DNA of 64,000 bases from Apiosordaria backusii (Eukaryota > Ascomycota > Sordariomycetes > Sordariales > Lasiosphaeriaceae). The stretch spans positions 3,596,001-3,660,000 of the forward strand of contig JAUKTV010000001.1 in NCBI GenBank assembly GCA_030549205.1, written 5' to 3'. This document shows positions 11,642 to 21,127 of the stretch, piece after piece. The notes under the pieces were generated by a model, which worked only from the letters and a program-made list of their open reading frames with translations, was not told where the DNA came from and ran no database searches. Each line of letters begins with the position of its first letter. The first letter of the stretch is position 1. The position numbers and the translations under genes were made by a program.

Positions 11642-12298
11642 TTAAAATGGCCCACCACCACCAAGGAAAAATGGCAGATATCGCGGGACTGGTGGTTCGT
11701 CCTCGTCGTTCTTGTTGTGCTTCTTCTCCTCAGAATTCAGCTTCTTGCCCTTCGTAGACAGAGACATCGCCGCATGTCGCACCGAGTTCTGAACTTTGGC
11801 AGTCGTAGAGCTCACTTTTCCCCCCTTCTCAATCAGCTTCCAGTTCTCGAGCGAGATGAAGGGTGTCGTAGTCGAAAAGGCTGCCCGCTGAGGCGTTGAA
11901 TTGCCCCCTTCTGTCCGTGGAAACGGGTAGTAACTGTACGGCCCGAGATAAGCTGGGAGACGGACTCGGAGGGTAAGAATACGGGCAGGGACAGGCCGTG
12001 GGATGGGTGGAGAGAGAGGAGGGACAGACGAAGGAGGAGTAGGGGGTGGTTGCTTTGGCTCTTCGGAGTAATCGATGTTCCAGATTTGGCTTTTGTTGAT
12101 GGGGGTGTAGACCTTGAGGTCGAAGATTGTGTCCTTTGGGTTGGGAGGCAAGGGTTGCTTGATCTTCCACTCCTTCCATCGCTTGATTTCTTCGAAGCCC
12201 ATTGTAAACTGGCTGAGAGACCTGGTGCCGGTGGGGGAAATGGTTTTGATCTGGCGCAGGGCCGAAAGGGTGCCGGGGGAGGTGGATGTGGAAGACAT
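11642..12298 (-). CDS. Unknown 218-aa protein, Pro/Lys-rich
   Basis: I do not recognise this protein. The ATG at 12298 opens a 218-aa ORF without stops. The N-terminal third (…MGFEEIKRWKEWKIKQPLP…) looks structured; a Pro-rich stretch follows (EEPKQPPPTPPSSVPPLSPP), then RILTLRVRLPAYLGPYSYY, and a Lys/Glu-rich tail (TKGKKLNSEEKKHNKNDEDE) ending in a short hydrophobic Gly-rich end. There is no signal peptide or clear membrane span. The Ser/Thr-rich start contains few acidic residues and could be a weak mitochondrial presequence, but this is inference. Codon use favours C at third positions as in neighbouring genes, which supports a real gene. It could be longer if an intron hides a C-terminal exon. 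Confidence 0.6.
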   Translation of the reverse strand: MSSTSTSPGTLSALRQIKTISPTGTRSLSQFTMGFEEIKRWKEWKIKQPLPPNPKDTIFDLKVYTPINKSQIWNIDYSEEPKQPPPTPPSSVPPLSPPIPRPVPARILTLRVRLPAYLGPYSYYPFPRTEGGNSTPQRAAFSTTTPFISLENWKLIEKGGKVSSTTAKVQNSVRHAAMSLSTKGKKLNSEEKKHNKNDEDEPPVPRYLPFFLGGGGPF

Positions 12299-14207
12299 TG
12301 TGGTCGTGATTTGATGGATTGATGAGTACAGGTAGTTTGAGGTCTTGTCTTGTGAGGTTGATGATTGTTAGGAATTGGGAGAGATGAGGACTGTCATGCC
12401 AAGTGGCAGGTGGAAGCAACCCTACCCTTATACTATTTTTTGGGTTGAGGAACTTGGCTGTGGGTTTAATTCACTTAAGCTTATCTTTGGAGCAGTACCT
12501 TGCTCTGAAGTGAATAATATTATTGCCCCAATGTGAGGCTATTTGTAATGCTCACCTGAATGACATCCAACAACGCATCCGGAGCAAGACAGACTGCGGA
12601 CTTCTCCAAGATGCTTCCACAACGAGTCCTTACTCTTTCCTGCTAGGTATTGTTCCTTATCTATAATACGCATCTGATCATGTTATCGGGGATGCACTCC
12701 CTGAGTGAATAAAACCTTGAGAGGCGGAGAATGTGGCGGTCGAGACCGAATAACACGAGAGCCAATTCTCGAGCCCCAGAACCTTGGGCCAGTTCATAAT
12801 CGCAAGAGGTGATGGTGACTTGCTGTGCTCCGTATGAGCCGTAGTGAGATAGAAAATATCTGCTTGCTCATATCCACGGCCAAAATGATATGTTCATACA
12901 ATATGTGAAAGCAAACGGTTCTTTTTAGGCAATCGTACCTAAGGTATCTAAATTTTGGGTGCGCACCTTCAAATCACCTAGTGGACGCTGGACCGGCCAG
13001 CTGGGCGAAGTTACTGTCAAGCCGTTGACACCTGGGCATCGAGAATGTATAAGGTTTTGAACATCTCACCATCCGCTTTCTTTTCCGTTTCCCAACCACG
13101 AACAACCGCAACCTCGATGTTGGACATGACACGATTTCACATCTCCAAATTTACCCTTGAGTATAGCGAATAGCTCAACAGCCCGCGGCTGAGTATTATG
13201 GAGACAATAAACTTCTGATTTTCGCATTCGATACCTGGATGTCAACATCTCGACGTGTGGCCGTGACGTGTGCTGTCCTCACAAAAGAACTTGGCGGGCG
13301 GATTGTCTGATTCACCTTTCGCCATCCAGGGGTGGCACGGTCCTTGATCTTGCGCTTGCTTGGCACGCCAAGCGCAGGCGAGATCTTTTGGTGACGTCTT
13401 GCGGGTGTTTGGCGCATCTGAGCATCTGACATTCGTGATCATTGACTTGCCCATACTTGACTTCAGAACCTATGGACTTGGGACTCGAAAATAAGAAGCA
13501 TAGTACAGGCCGGCACAGTATCTTCGGACAAACAAGACAAACAGAAACGCCAGAGGAAGCCGAAAAGCGTTTGTGGAATTGTGCAAAGCCCCCACTCTGG
13601 ATCAAGACAGCATCGACAGGCGGCCTGTGACCGGCATTTGGATAGCGTGCCACGATGCCTGCCTTTCAAAGGTGCGTCTGGGACACCAAAAACTGCGGGG
13701 TCTTCTATAAGATCGGTCCCGCGACCACTGCGTCCGTCCAAAACTTCGAGACTCCGTTCCCAGTCGTCCGTGATTTCTGCATTGTTTGCTCTGCGTGCAC
13801 AATTCTCAATCTTCACAACCCTACAGTCCGCATTGACCGGGGCCTGGGAGCCGCATTAGCATTGTTCGTATATAGGTACAATCTGTAGTCGCTAACACCG
13901 CGCCGAAAGACCGAGGACTTCCAAGGCTGCAGTCGAGTGGTTCACCCTCCGCTTCAACGAGCCTCGACTCCTGTACACCCCTTGCGAACTTCCTAGAGAA
14001 CTGCCCGACGCTGATAATATCTCGCTCACTGTACCGGCACCTCCCTCAACTCCCTATTTGCCAAGCCCCTCTCCGTCATCACCCCTCCGAACCCGCCGCC
14101 GCTCAAGAAGCTCCGACCATTCCCAGCGAACGGCGTCGGCCACCCCTCCTTTAAACCCTCCCACAAGCGCGTCTCTTCTATCGCGTGGAACTCTTACCTC
14201 CAGGATC
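12299..14207. other. Divergent intergenic region upstream of the protease gene
   Basis: No firm gene. From 13896 to 14207 the frame of the protease is open without an ATG, so the protease mRNA may start further left and may have an upstream exon (one candidate ATG is at 13654, soon followed by a GTGCGT donor-like site). The rest holds promoter sequence; several overlapping short ORFs at 13.2-13.9 kb on both strands contradict each other and none is convincing. Confidence 0.5.
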
Positions 14208-15520
14208 ATGGGATTCCGAAACAGCATGGCAAAGCGTTTCGGAGACAGTGTGAGCAAAAGTCCCCCTTCTTCATCAACACTTTCTCCAGATCCGCAGGAC
14301 ACAGGGATGGCCGGAACAAAACCCAAGGCCCAAAAATTCCATCTTCGTCCCGCGGCCAACTCCTCCACGGCGAAGAGCAGACTGGGCAAAAAGGATCGGG
14401 TGTCCAAACAGCCCAGAATGCCTTCCCTTCGCACTGCAATGACCAAGGGCCGAAGCAGTGCGCGCGCGAGCAGCCCAACCGCTGTCTTCCGATATTCTAC
14501 CAGGACCTCACGCAGGCTGACCAATGCACAGCTGGGATCATCAGGCTCGCAGCAGTATCTGTCATGTAAGTTCTGCTATCTTCCTCCGAGCGCGGTGCTT
14601 CTTGGCTAATAATCGTCTCTAAACAGACCACGACATCTGCCGTACGTCTTCCAAAATATGCGACTCTTTAATCCCTTTTGGCACACAAACCATCTGACAA
14701 AGGCTTCAGTGACGATGGAAGATATTCGATCTCTCAAAAGCGACTGGCTCACTGATAATGTAAGATGCTTTTGCACCGTATGCCTTCAACTCAGCTAACT
14801 CGATCTCTAGAACATTGCCTTTTGGGAAGAGTACGTATTTGGAGAGGGAGTCGCATCCAAACTCACAAACTTTTGTTGGTGCCTTTATTCGCACTAGCAC
14901 TGTAATCTGACATGTGTTCTAGATGGCTTGAGCGAGAGATCCTAGTAAACTACCCGCAAGCAAAAATCGTCTTGCTTCGTCCGAGCATGACATTCCTCAT
15001 GATGCAGTCGAGCGACGTCAGGAGTATAGCGAGCGCCCTGCCGAGCTTCGACAAGGTCACACACATCTTCCTGCCAATCAACGACGCCCGCGACAGCACC
15101 AGATCCGACCTTGGGTCGCACTGGTCGCTGCTTCTCGTCTCCAAAATCGACGGCGTCGCCTTCCACTACGACTCGCTGGGTGGTGCCAACTATTACGAGG
15201 CGCAAAAATGCACAGATCGATTAAGCAAAGTGCTCGGCCAGCCTATACGATTTTACCAGATGAACGATTGCCCACAGCAGGAGAATAGCAGCGACTGCGG
15301 CGTCTACGTCTGTATCCTCATGAGGCACCTTTTGATCAAGAGACTGCTCAACGCCAATGAGAGCGAAAAGGTGTCGATGTCAATGGCCAACAAGGGGGTC
15401 GATAGTCGGAGCGGCCGTAAGGAGATGCTCAATATTATTGAAAGCCTGCGAAAAGAAGGCGAAAGACGGCGGAGCGCATCGCCATTTCCCTCCTCGTCAA
15501 CACCACCTCGCATCGACTGA
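14208..15520 (+). CDS. NEDD8/SUMO-type cysteine protease (peptidase C48, SENP8/NEDP1-like)
   Basis: Ubiquitin-like-protein protease; closest in layout to deneddylases, which mature NEDD8 and remove it from cullins. Hand-built exons: 14208-14565, 14627-14641, 14710-14759, 14811-14830, 14923-15520, giving 346 aa. Exon 2 is only 15 nt and exon 4 only 20 nt, but all junctions are GT-AG and together rebuild the conserved block YHDICLTMEDIRSL, then WLTDNNIAFWEEWLE. Catalytic triad: His in GSHWSLL (about 214), Asp in FHYDSLGG (about 231), Cys in SSDCGVYVC (about 273), with the oxyanion Gln in MNDCPQQENS. The N-terminal roughly 115 residues are basic, Ser-rich and probably disordered. The first exon is uncertain: the frame is open upstream to 13896 without ATG, so a 5' exon may exist. 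SUMO specificity cannot be excluded from sequence. Convergent with SLX9. Confidence 0.88.
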
Positions 15521-16319
15521 TGAATCACTGACAAGGCGGGTTGACCAATAACTAGCTATATGCCCGGTTTTGAAAAGAGCGAGGGAAGAGACGCTGGGAT
15601 ATGGCGTTAATCGGAAGGCTCACGTTGTATCTTGACAACGTTTGTTCGAGACTACATGTTGGGGACGCGAGCAGAAATCTGCCACAAAGCGCTAACCTTT
15701 GGCATGAGAGATCATGACTGAGATGTGTTCCTTGAGGCAGCGATTACTTTACTGCTGAGGCGGAAAGAAGCATCCCAGCTGCCCGAGATAGATCTCCAGA
15801 GGCGCTAGTCACAGCATGAAAAGCAGCCCAACGGCTGAGATGGATCTTGACGACACTCTGCATTGGCAGAGGCACTGGCCATAGTTGCTAAGGCGGGAGC
15901 AGGTGTTAGGGAGTCAGGCGGGAATCAGTACCCCTTTTGTTTTTCTGGGCATGAGGATGGCCTTTTGGTAATTGAGGCTACAAAAGGGGACGAGGAAGGA
16001 GGAAGGAAGGTATGCGCATCGCGGTCTGGGTAACATCATCTGGTTTATCTCATGGGTAGGAGGGTTATGTCTCATCACGATACCCCCGATCATACACAAA
16101 ACCTACAAGAGCATCATTGCTTGTACATTTCGTTTTATTTTATTTTTTTGCATTCTTTTTGTACCGCAACATATCAGTTCGTGTTTTAGTCAAAGTAATA
16201 GGCGGCTTATTGTAGACACAAAAAACTAATAATGTCTTGATTATTTTCATTGTTGCTGTCGTCGTTATTACAATAAATGGAGGGGTATATACAAATATGC
16301 ATGGCAAAAAAATAACTGG
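15521..16319. other. Convergent 3' regions of the protease and SLX9
   Basis: About 800 bases between facing stops, with T-rich stretches near 16,130-16,160. Nothing else seen. Confidence 0.6.
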
Positions 16320-17057
16320 CTATTGCTTGTTGTTGAGAAAAGCAGGGCTCTGCTCCATGGTAGAGGATATGAACCCCCTCAACGCCGCCCACCGATTCGA
16401 CGTCGCCGCTTCTTGTTGCGCCCTCATGTCCGTCGTCTCCATTTTTGCTGGCTGTTCTTTTTGAGCAGCAGCTTGGTTTTGGGCCTGTTGTGAATTCCGG
16501 GATATCGTCGCCGTCGAACTCGCGCTCGTCACCGTAGCCAGCTGGGCAAGATTATGCCCGAATCTGTGCAGCTCCCCTTTTACGACCCTCTCCTTCCTCT
16601 TGAGCGCGCCCGGCCGGGACTTGATGGATTTATGCCGGACTTTCCCCTGGAGGGCCTGCTCGCTGTCCATGGCGCCGTCTTCTTCCATTTCATCTTCAAT
16701 GTCATCGAGGGCGTCGCCGAGAGACTCCAAAGTGGTGGCGAGTTGTGTTTTTGCTTTCTTTGATTGTCGCTTCTTGGAGGATTTGGAGATGGCGGAGGAG
16801 GGTTTGGCGATTTTGGAGACGAAGGAGGAGTGCTTGATGAGGCGCTTGTCGCGCTTGGAGTTGATGAAGGAGTCGGTTACGACGTTGTCGGAGCGGTGGA
16901 GCTTGCGGGGGAGGGTCGGGTCTGCGAGGCGGGCGAGGGCTTTTGCGCGGGCGGAGGGGCGTTTTCCTTGGGGGGCGGTGGGGGCCTGGAGTGTAGTGGT
17001 GAGTTATTTGGGGGGGGGGGGGGGGGGAGGAAGGAGAGGGGTTGGAGGACTTACCAT
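16320..17057 (-). CDS. SLX9: Ribosome biogenesis protein Slx9
   Basis: Small basic nucleolar protein involved in 40S precursor (ITS1) processing and export. Exon 1 codes only the ATG (17057-17055); a 69-nt intron (17054-16986, GTAAGT...CTCCAG) follows, then exon 2 16985-16320, giving 222 aa. The N-terminus reads MAPTAPQGKRPSARAKALAR. Family hallmarks are the basic block SKRDKRLIKHSSFVSKIAKP (about residues 55-75), KSSKKRQSKKAKTQL, the acidic stretch ALDDIEDEMEEDGAMDSE, and a C-terminal RAQQEAATSNRWAALRGFI. Length and order match Slx9 of filamentous fungi. The intron contains an 18-base poly-C run on the coding strand. Head-to-head with UBA4, 421 bp apart from ATG to ATG, so the two may share a promoter. 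Confidence 0.87.
17010..17027. repeat. 18-bp G homopolymer in the SLX9 intron
   Basis: Uninterrupted run of 18 G (C on the SLX9 strand) inside its only intron, forming much of the tract before the donor. Its length is liable to vary by slippage and to be misread by sequencing. Confidence 0.9.
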
Positions 17058-17478
17058 GATGGATGGGGGTTGTGGTAGTTGACCAGCGGGAGTGTGCTTA
17101 TCGCGATGCTTTGACAAGTCGCAAGTCGCAAAGTGACGAGGAGGAACAGGGCAGTTTGGACTTTTTAGTGGGGCTTGCAGCCTCACCGCTTTTGGTGGGT
17201 GGGCAGGGGGTTTGCTTACCGAGTGCCAAGGCTGATCCTTCGTTTGGCGGGGGAGGGGCAAGTTCAGCCCTATCGATTTCGCCTGCTGGAGGTGGATAGA
17301 TGCGATTTGTAAAAGTCGATCTTGTTGTAGCGAGTTCAGGTATTGGGTGGTATGATTGTGTGTAAGCCAGTACTGCCATTATATTAATTTGTTGGTTTGC
17401 ATGAGCAGATCCAAGATTAAAACGCCACTACCTAGCCCATACAGAACATAGAACCCCGCGTGTTCACGAACCAAAGTT
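17058..17478. other. Bidirectional promoter region SLX9/UBA4
   Basis: 421 bases between two divergent ATGs. A stop in the UBA4 frame at 17449 limits its N-terminus to the ATG at 17479. No TATA box is obvious. Confidence 0.55.
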
Positions 17479-18946
17479 ATGCAGCTCAACTCGACCGAAG
17501 ATTCACGTCCGAACGGCGTAGCGATTGCTACAAATGGGGAACATAATGGCTTCAGCCGGCGCCTCACAGACGAGGAGTTCGATAGGTACTCCCGTCAGAT
17601 GATTGTACCTGGCATGGGCAGAGAAGGTAGGCATGATGCCCTCACAAGCTGACATGAGTTGTAGACTAACGCCCACAGCTCAACTTCGTCTAATAAATTC
17701 CAAGGTTCTCATCATCGGCGGGGGTGGCCTCGGTTGCCCAGCTGCTCAATACGTTGCAGGCGCAGGAGTAGGAACCATCGGCATCATAGACGGCGATGTT
17801 GTCGAACCATCAAACCTCCATCGCCAAGTCGGCCATGCCACCTCTCGCATAGGCATGAAAAAGGTTGACAGTCTCATCACCCACCTCAGAGACCTCAACC
17901 CTTTACCAACTTATACCCCCTACACCTATCCCATCTCCCCCGAAAACGCAGCAGACATCATCTCCCAATACGACCTAGTGCTGGACTGCACCGACAACCC
18001 AGCAACCCGCTACCTCATCTCCGACGTCTGTGTCCTCCTCTGCAAACCCCTAGTATCAGCCGCCTCCATCCAAAAGTCCGGCCAGCTCATCGTCCTCAAC
18101 TGCCCACCAACTCCCCAAGGAAAAGTAGACAAGAAATACCCCCCTTGCTACCGCTGCTGCTTCCGCAAACCACCACCAGCCAACACCCAACTATCCTGCG
18201 GAGAAGCTGGCATCATGGGTCCAGTAGTCGGCCTAATGGGCGTAGCCCAAGCAGGAGAAGCCATCAAAATCCTCGCTTCCGCCCTACACCTTCCCTCATC
18301 AATTCCAAGTAACCCCGAAGACGACCCCCACAACTTGATCCAACCCACGCTCCTAATCTACTCGTACGACCTCACGGCCGCCCCAGGACCTTTCACCTTC
18401 CGCGCCCTGAAAATGGCTCCCCGGAAAAAGAACTGCTTCGCCTGCGGCGAGAACTCCCCCCAGACTCTCACCCTAGAAGGGGTCAAATCCGGCAACCCGA
18501 ATTACATCCAGTTTTGCGGCATCCAGACCCCCAAAATAGTCCTTCCTGAACAGGACAGGATCACCGCGAGTGCCTACCACGCAGCGAGACAGAACGGGCA
18601 GCTACAAAACCACATCCTCCTCGACACAAGAGAGAAGGAGCATTTCTCGTTTGGGAGTATAGACGGCGCGGTGAACGTTCCCTTTGGGAAGCTACTTATG
18701 AAGGCGGCAACGATCAAGAGACATGGGGGTGATGCGGAGGAGATACTGCCTGTTGAAATTTCCGAGGATCAGAAAGATGTCCCTCCAATCTTTGTTGTTT
18801 GTCGCCGAGGGTTGGATTCGCAGGAGGCAGTTGAGAAACTCAAAGAACTTGGAGTTGACCGCGGGGGCAAGAGAAAGATTGTAGATATCATTGGGGGCAT
18901 GAAGGCTTGGAAGGAGGAGGTTGATCCATCGTTTCCCTTCATCTAG
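17479..18946 (+). CDS. UBA4: Uba4/MOCS3-type E1: adenylyltransferase and sulfurtransferase
   Basis: Activates the C-terminus of Urm1 (and possibly the MoaD-type molybdopterin subunit) by adenylation and thiocarboxylation, for tRNA wobble-uridine thiolation and protein urmylation. Exons 17479-17626 and 17679-18946 (52-nt intron with ACTAAC branch site), 471 aa. Domain order: EFDRYSRQMIVPGMG lead, nucleotide-binding IIGGGGLGCPAAQY (about 60-72), VVEPSNLHRQV, LVLDCTDNPATRYLISD, zinc ligands in CYRC (PPCYRCCF) and CFACG (NCFACGEN), E1-type Cys in LSCGEAGIMGPVVG (about 223), then a rhodanese domain with DTREKEHF and the active Cys in VVCRRGLDSQEA (about 424). The long N-terminal coiled coil of some fungal Uba4 proteins is absent; a stop lies just upstream. 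Head-to-head with SLX9 and convergent with PAM17. Confidence 0.94.
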
Positions 18947-19245
18947 AGAGAGATAGAGAAATATGGATAGAATTGACTCTTATCAAATTGACATAAATAG
19001 GAGGAGCCTGCTGCTGGCCGTACTGGCCATGGTCGTTTTCCTCGCCGCCTATGGTACACTGACAAAATGCCACGCCTTAACACCGCTAGACACTATGAAA
19101 AATAAGAGCAATGACAGACAGAAAACTAGACACCAATAACTGATGTCCCATATAATTTTGCCGCCTCATCGAATGGAGAATTCCGCCTTTTCACCTATGA
19201 TCGAATACGCTGGAATTTTGCCCTTTCATGCTTAATCACACACCT

Positions 19246-20090
19246 TTATACGCCAATCTTCTTCTTGTTGAACGCTCTCTGATCCCTCAACCACTGCCTG
19301 TACCCCGCCACGCTAGAAATCTTCTCGCCGTAAAAGTCAGGCACTATGAAGTGTCTCATGTTAGCACTCGTGACCGTTCCGGAAACAACAACAGCAACAA
19401 CAAGAGAAAAAACATACCAGGATTCCTCGCCGAGCTTGCCGTAGGATCAACCCGGTTCTTCTTGATCCGCGCAAAGAACTGGCTCTCCTTCAGTGCCATC
19501 GGCGCCTTGAACTTGCTGTTCATCGCATTAAACACCACCGTCCCGATGCTCGGCCCCACCAGCCAGCCCAGCGCGGCGAAGCCCATCGTCATGAGCCCCA
19601 TCGTCATTAGCGGGTCGAGCGGGATGCCGCCCACCAGGCTGTCGGCCTCGCCGGACCCCAGCGCCATCGACCCCGCGAGGCCGAACCCCACCATGCCCAG
19701 CACGCTGAAGCCCTGCTGCCACCTCCTCCTGGACTTTCGGAGCTTGAAGAAGGTCTCCCAGTTGAGGATCGGGGTTTCGGGGTGGGCGGCGATCTGGTCG
19801 CGGGAGGCTTTGGCTGCGGCGGAGGCGTCGACTTCGGCGTCGGTGGCGCGGGCAGATGGTGTGGTGGAGAGGGTGCGGCGGGGGGCTGGTGTTACTGGGG
19901 AGGGACGGAATTTGGCGAGGGTGGAGGGAGGGGTTGGTGACGGTTGCGATTTGGAGGAGTAGGGGGAGGACATGTTGAGGCCGGCGGAGTAAGGGCAGGC
20001 GGTGGTGCTGCGGAGGAGCATGGGCTGGAGACCGCTGGCAGAGCGGCCTGCGCCTGCGCGAAGCATGCTCGTTGCTGATGTGACGAGCAT
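19246..20090 (-). CDS. PAM17: Mitochondrial import motor subunit Pam17
   Basis: Inner-membrane subunit of the presequence-translocase-associated motor (TIM23-PAM), acting on matrix protein import. Exons 20090-19418 and 19343-19246 (74-nt intron, GTATGT...CATAG), 256 aa. The start ATG at 20090 opens an Arg/Ser-rich presequence (MLVTSATSMLRAGAGRSAS). The mature domain starts near LNWETFFKLRKSRRRWQ. Two predicted membrane helices follow: FSVLGMVGFGLAGSMALG and GLMTMGFAALGWLVGPSIG. Then FFARIKKNRVDPTASSARN. The short second exon supplies the conserved end PDFYGEKISSVAGYRQWLRD and a Lys-rich tail. The frame is open for 65 codons before the ATG but without a further ATG. Family match is strong over the whole mature part. 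Confidence 0.93.
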
Positions 20091-21127
20091 CTTGGGGGAT
20101 ATGTTTTGGCTTGTTGTATAACGGCTGTTTGTTTTGGTGCTGAGAGAGTGATGGTAAGATTGCAAGTGGGCAATTGATCGAGCCGAAGGTTGTGGAAAGC
20201 GAAGAGATTGAGTGGAGAGGAGCCTCGATGGGCACGGTGACGCTGTGTGGTTCAAGATACTGTCATGGAAGGGCTGCTGAAGCAAGAGCTCTTGTGGAGA
20301 ACTGGAGCTAGGTTTTTGCGAGCCTCAGGCGCTAATGCAACTCTTGGCAACGAACGGCGATAAGCGATAACGATAGTGGGGCTACAGGTGCTGCACCCAC
20401 TTGGAAGTCTACAGCTGTAATCCTATGTTTTGTAGTCGATCACAAGTTTAAAGGGGTCAGTTGTTGTTCACTATATCGGAGAGAGCATGAATTGGTGAGT
20501 TCTAACAATTGTGCGTGTTTTTTGTGGCCGCCCCCGCCGCCCTTGTCATTTCGAGAGCTCATAACAAGCGTCATTGTATCGACCAGGTACTGGACCTAGC
20601 GATCTCCTGTCAAACCATCAGACAAAAGGAAAACATCAGGAACAAAGGAAAAGAAGTAATGGATGCCTTCCAAACTCATAATCCTCGCTATATATTGAGA
20701 GTCCACGACTATTCTGTCAATAGTAGACAACTAAGTTCAAGCCATGGTGCTTAGTGAAGTGCCCGTGTTTACTTACCCCATCGGTCCGTAATTAATCCAT
20801 TTGTCGCGACTTGGGGGGCAGCGCCTTGACAGCTTAGCACAGCGACCACTTCAACTACAACCTGCCCCGAAATGGGAAGCTCCTACTTTACGCCAGTCAG
20901 GCGCAACAAGTCTTCTACCTGGAATCGGGTCTGAGTAGGCGCCTATCCACTTTCTCAGACGTCTTCCAGTTCCTGTACAGACTACATGTACAGCAGTCCC
21001 GGGCGCATTTGGGCAAGTTGCTGCGCGCGTCGCAAGTCGCGACTTCGTGCCGCATCACCACTATCTACATAGGTAGATCTTTCACTTCCAATTTCCCCTT
21101 CCTCCTATTATCTACATAATCACCGGC
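20091..21127. other. Divergent intergenic region PAM17 / chromodomain gene
   Basis: About 1 kb carrying two promoters. CT-rich sequence precedes the ATG at 21128. Nothing else seen. Confidence 0.6.

Noticed and set aside
14058..14207. Start of the deneddylase at 14058
   Set aside because: The codon there is TTG, not ATG; the first ATG in frame is 14208.
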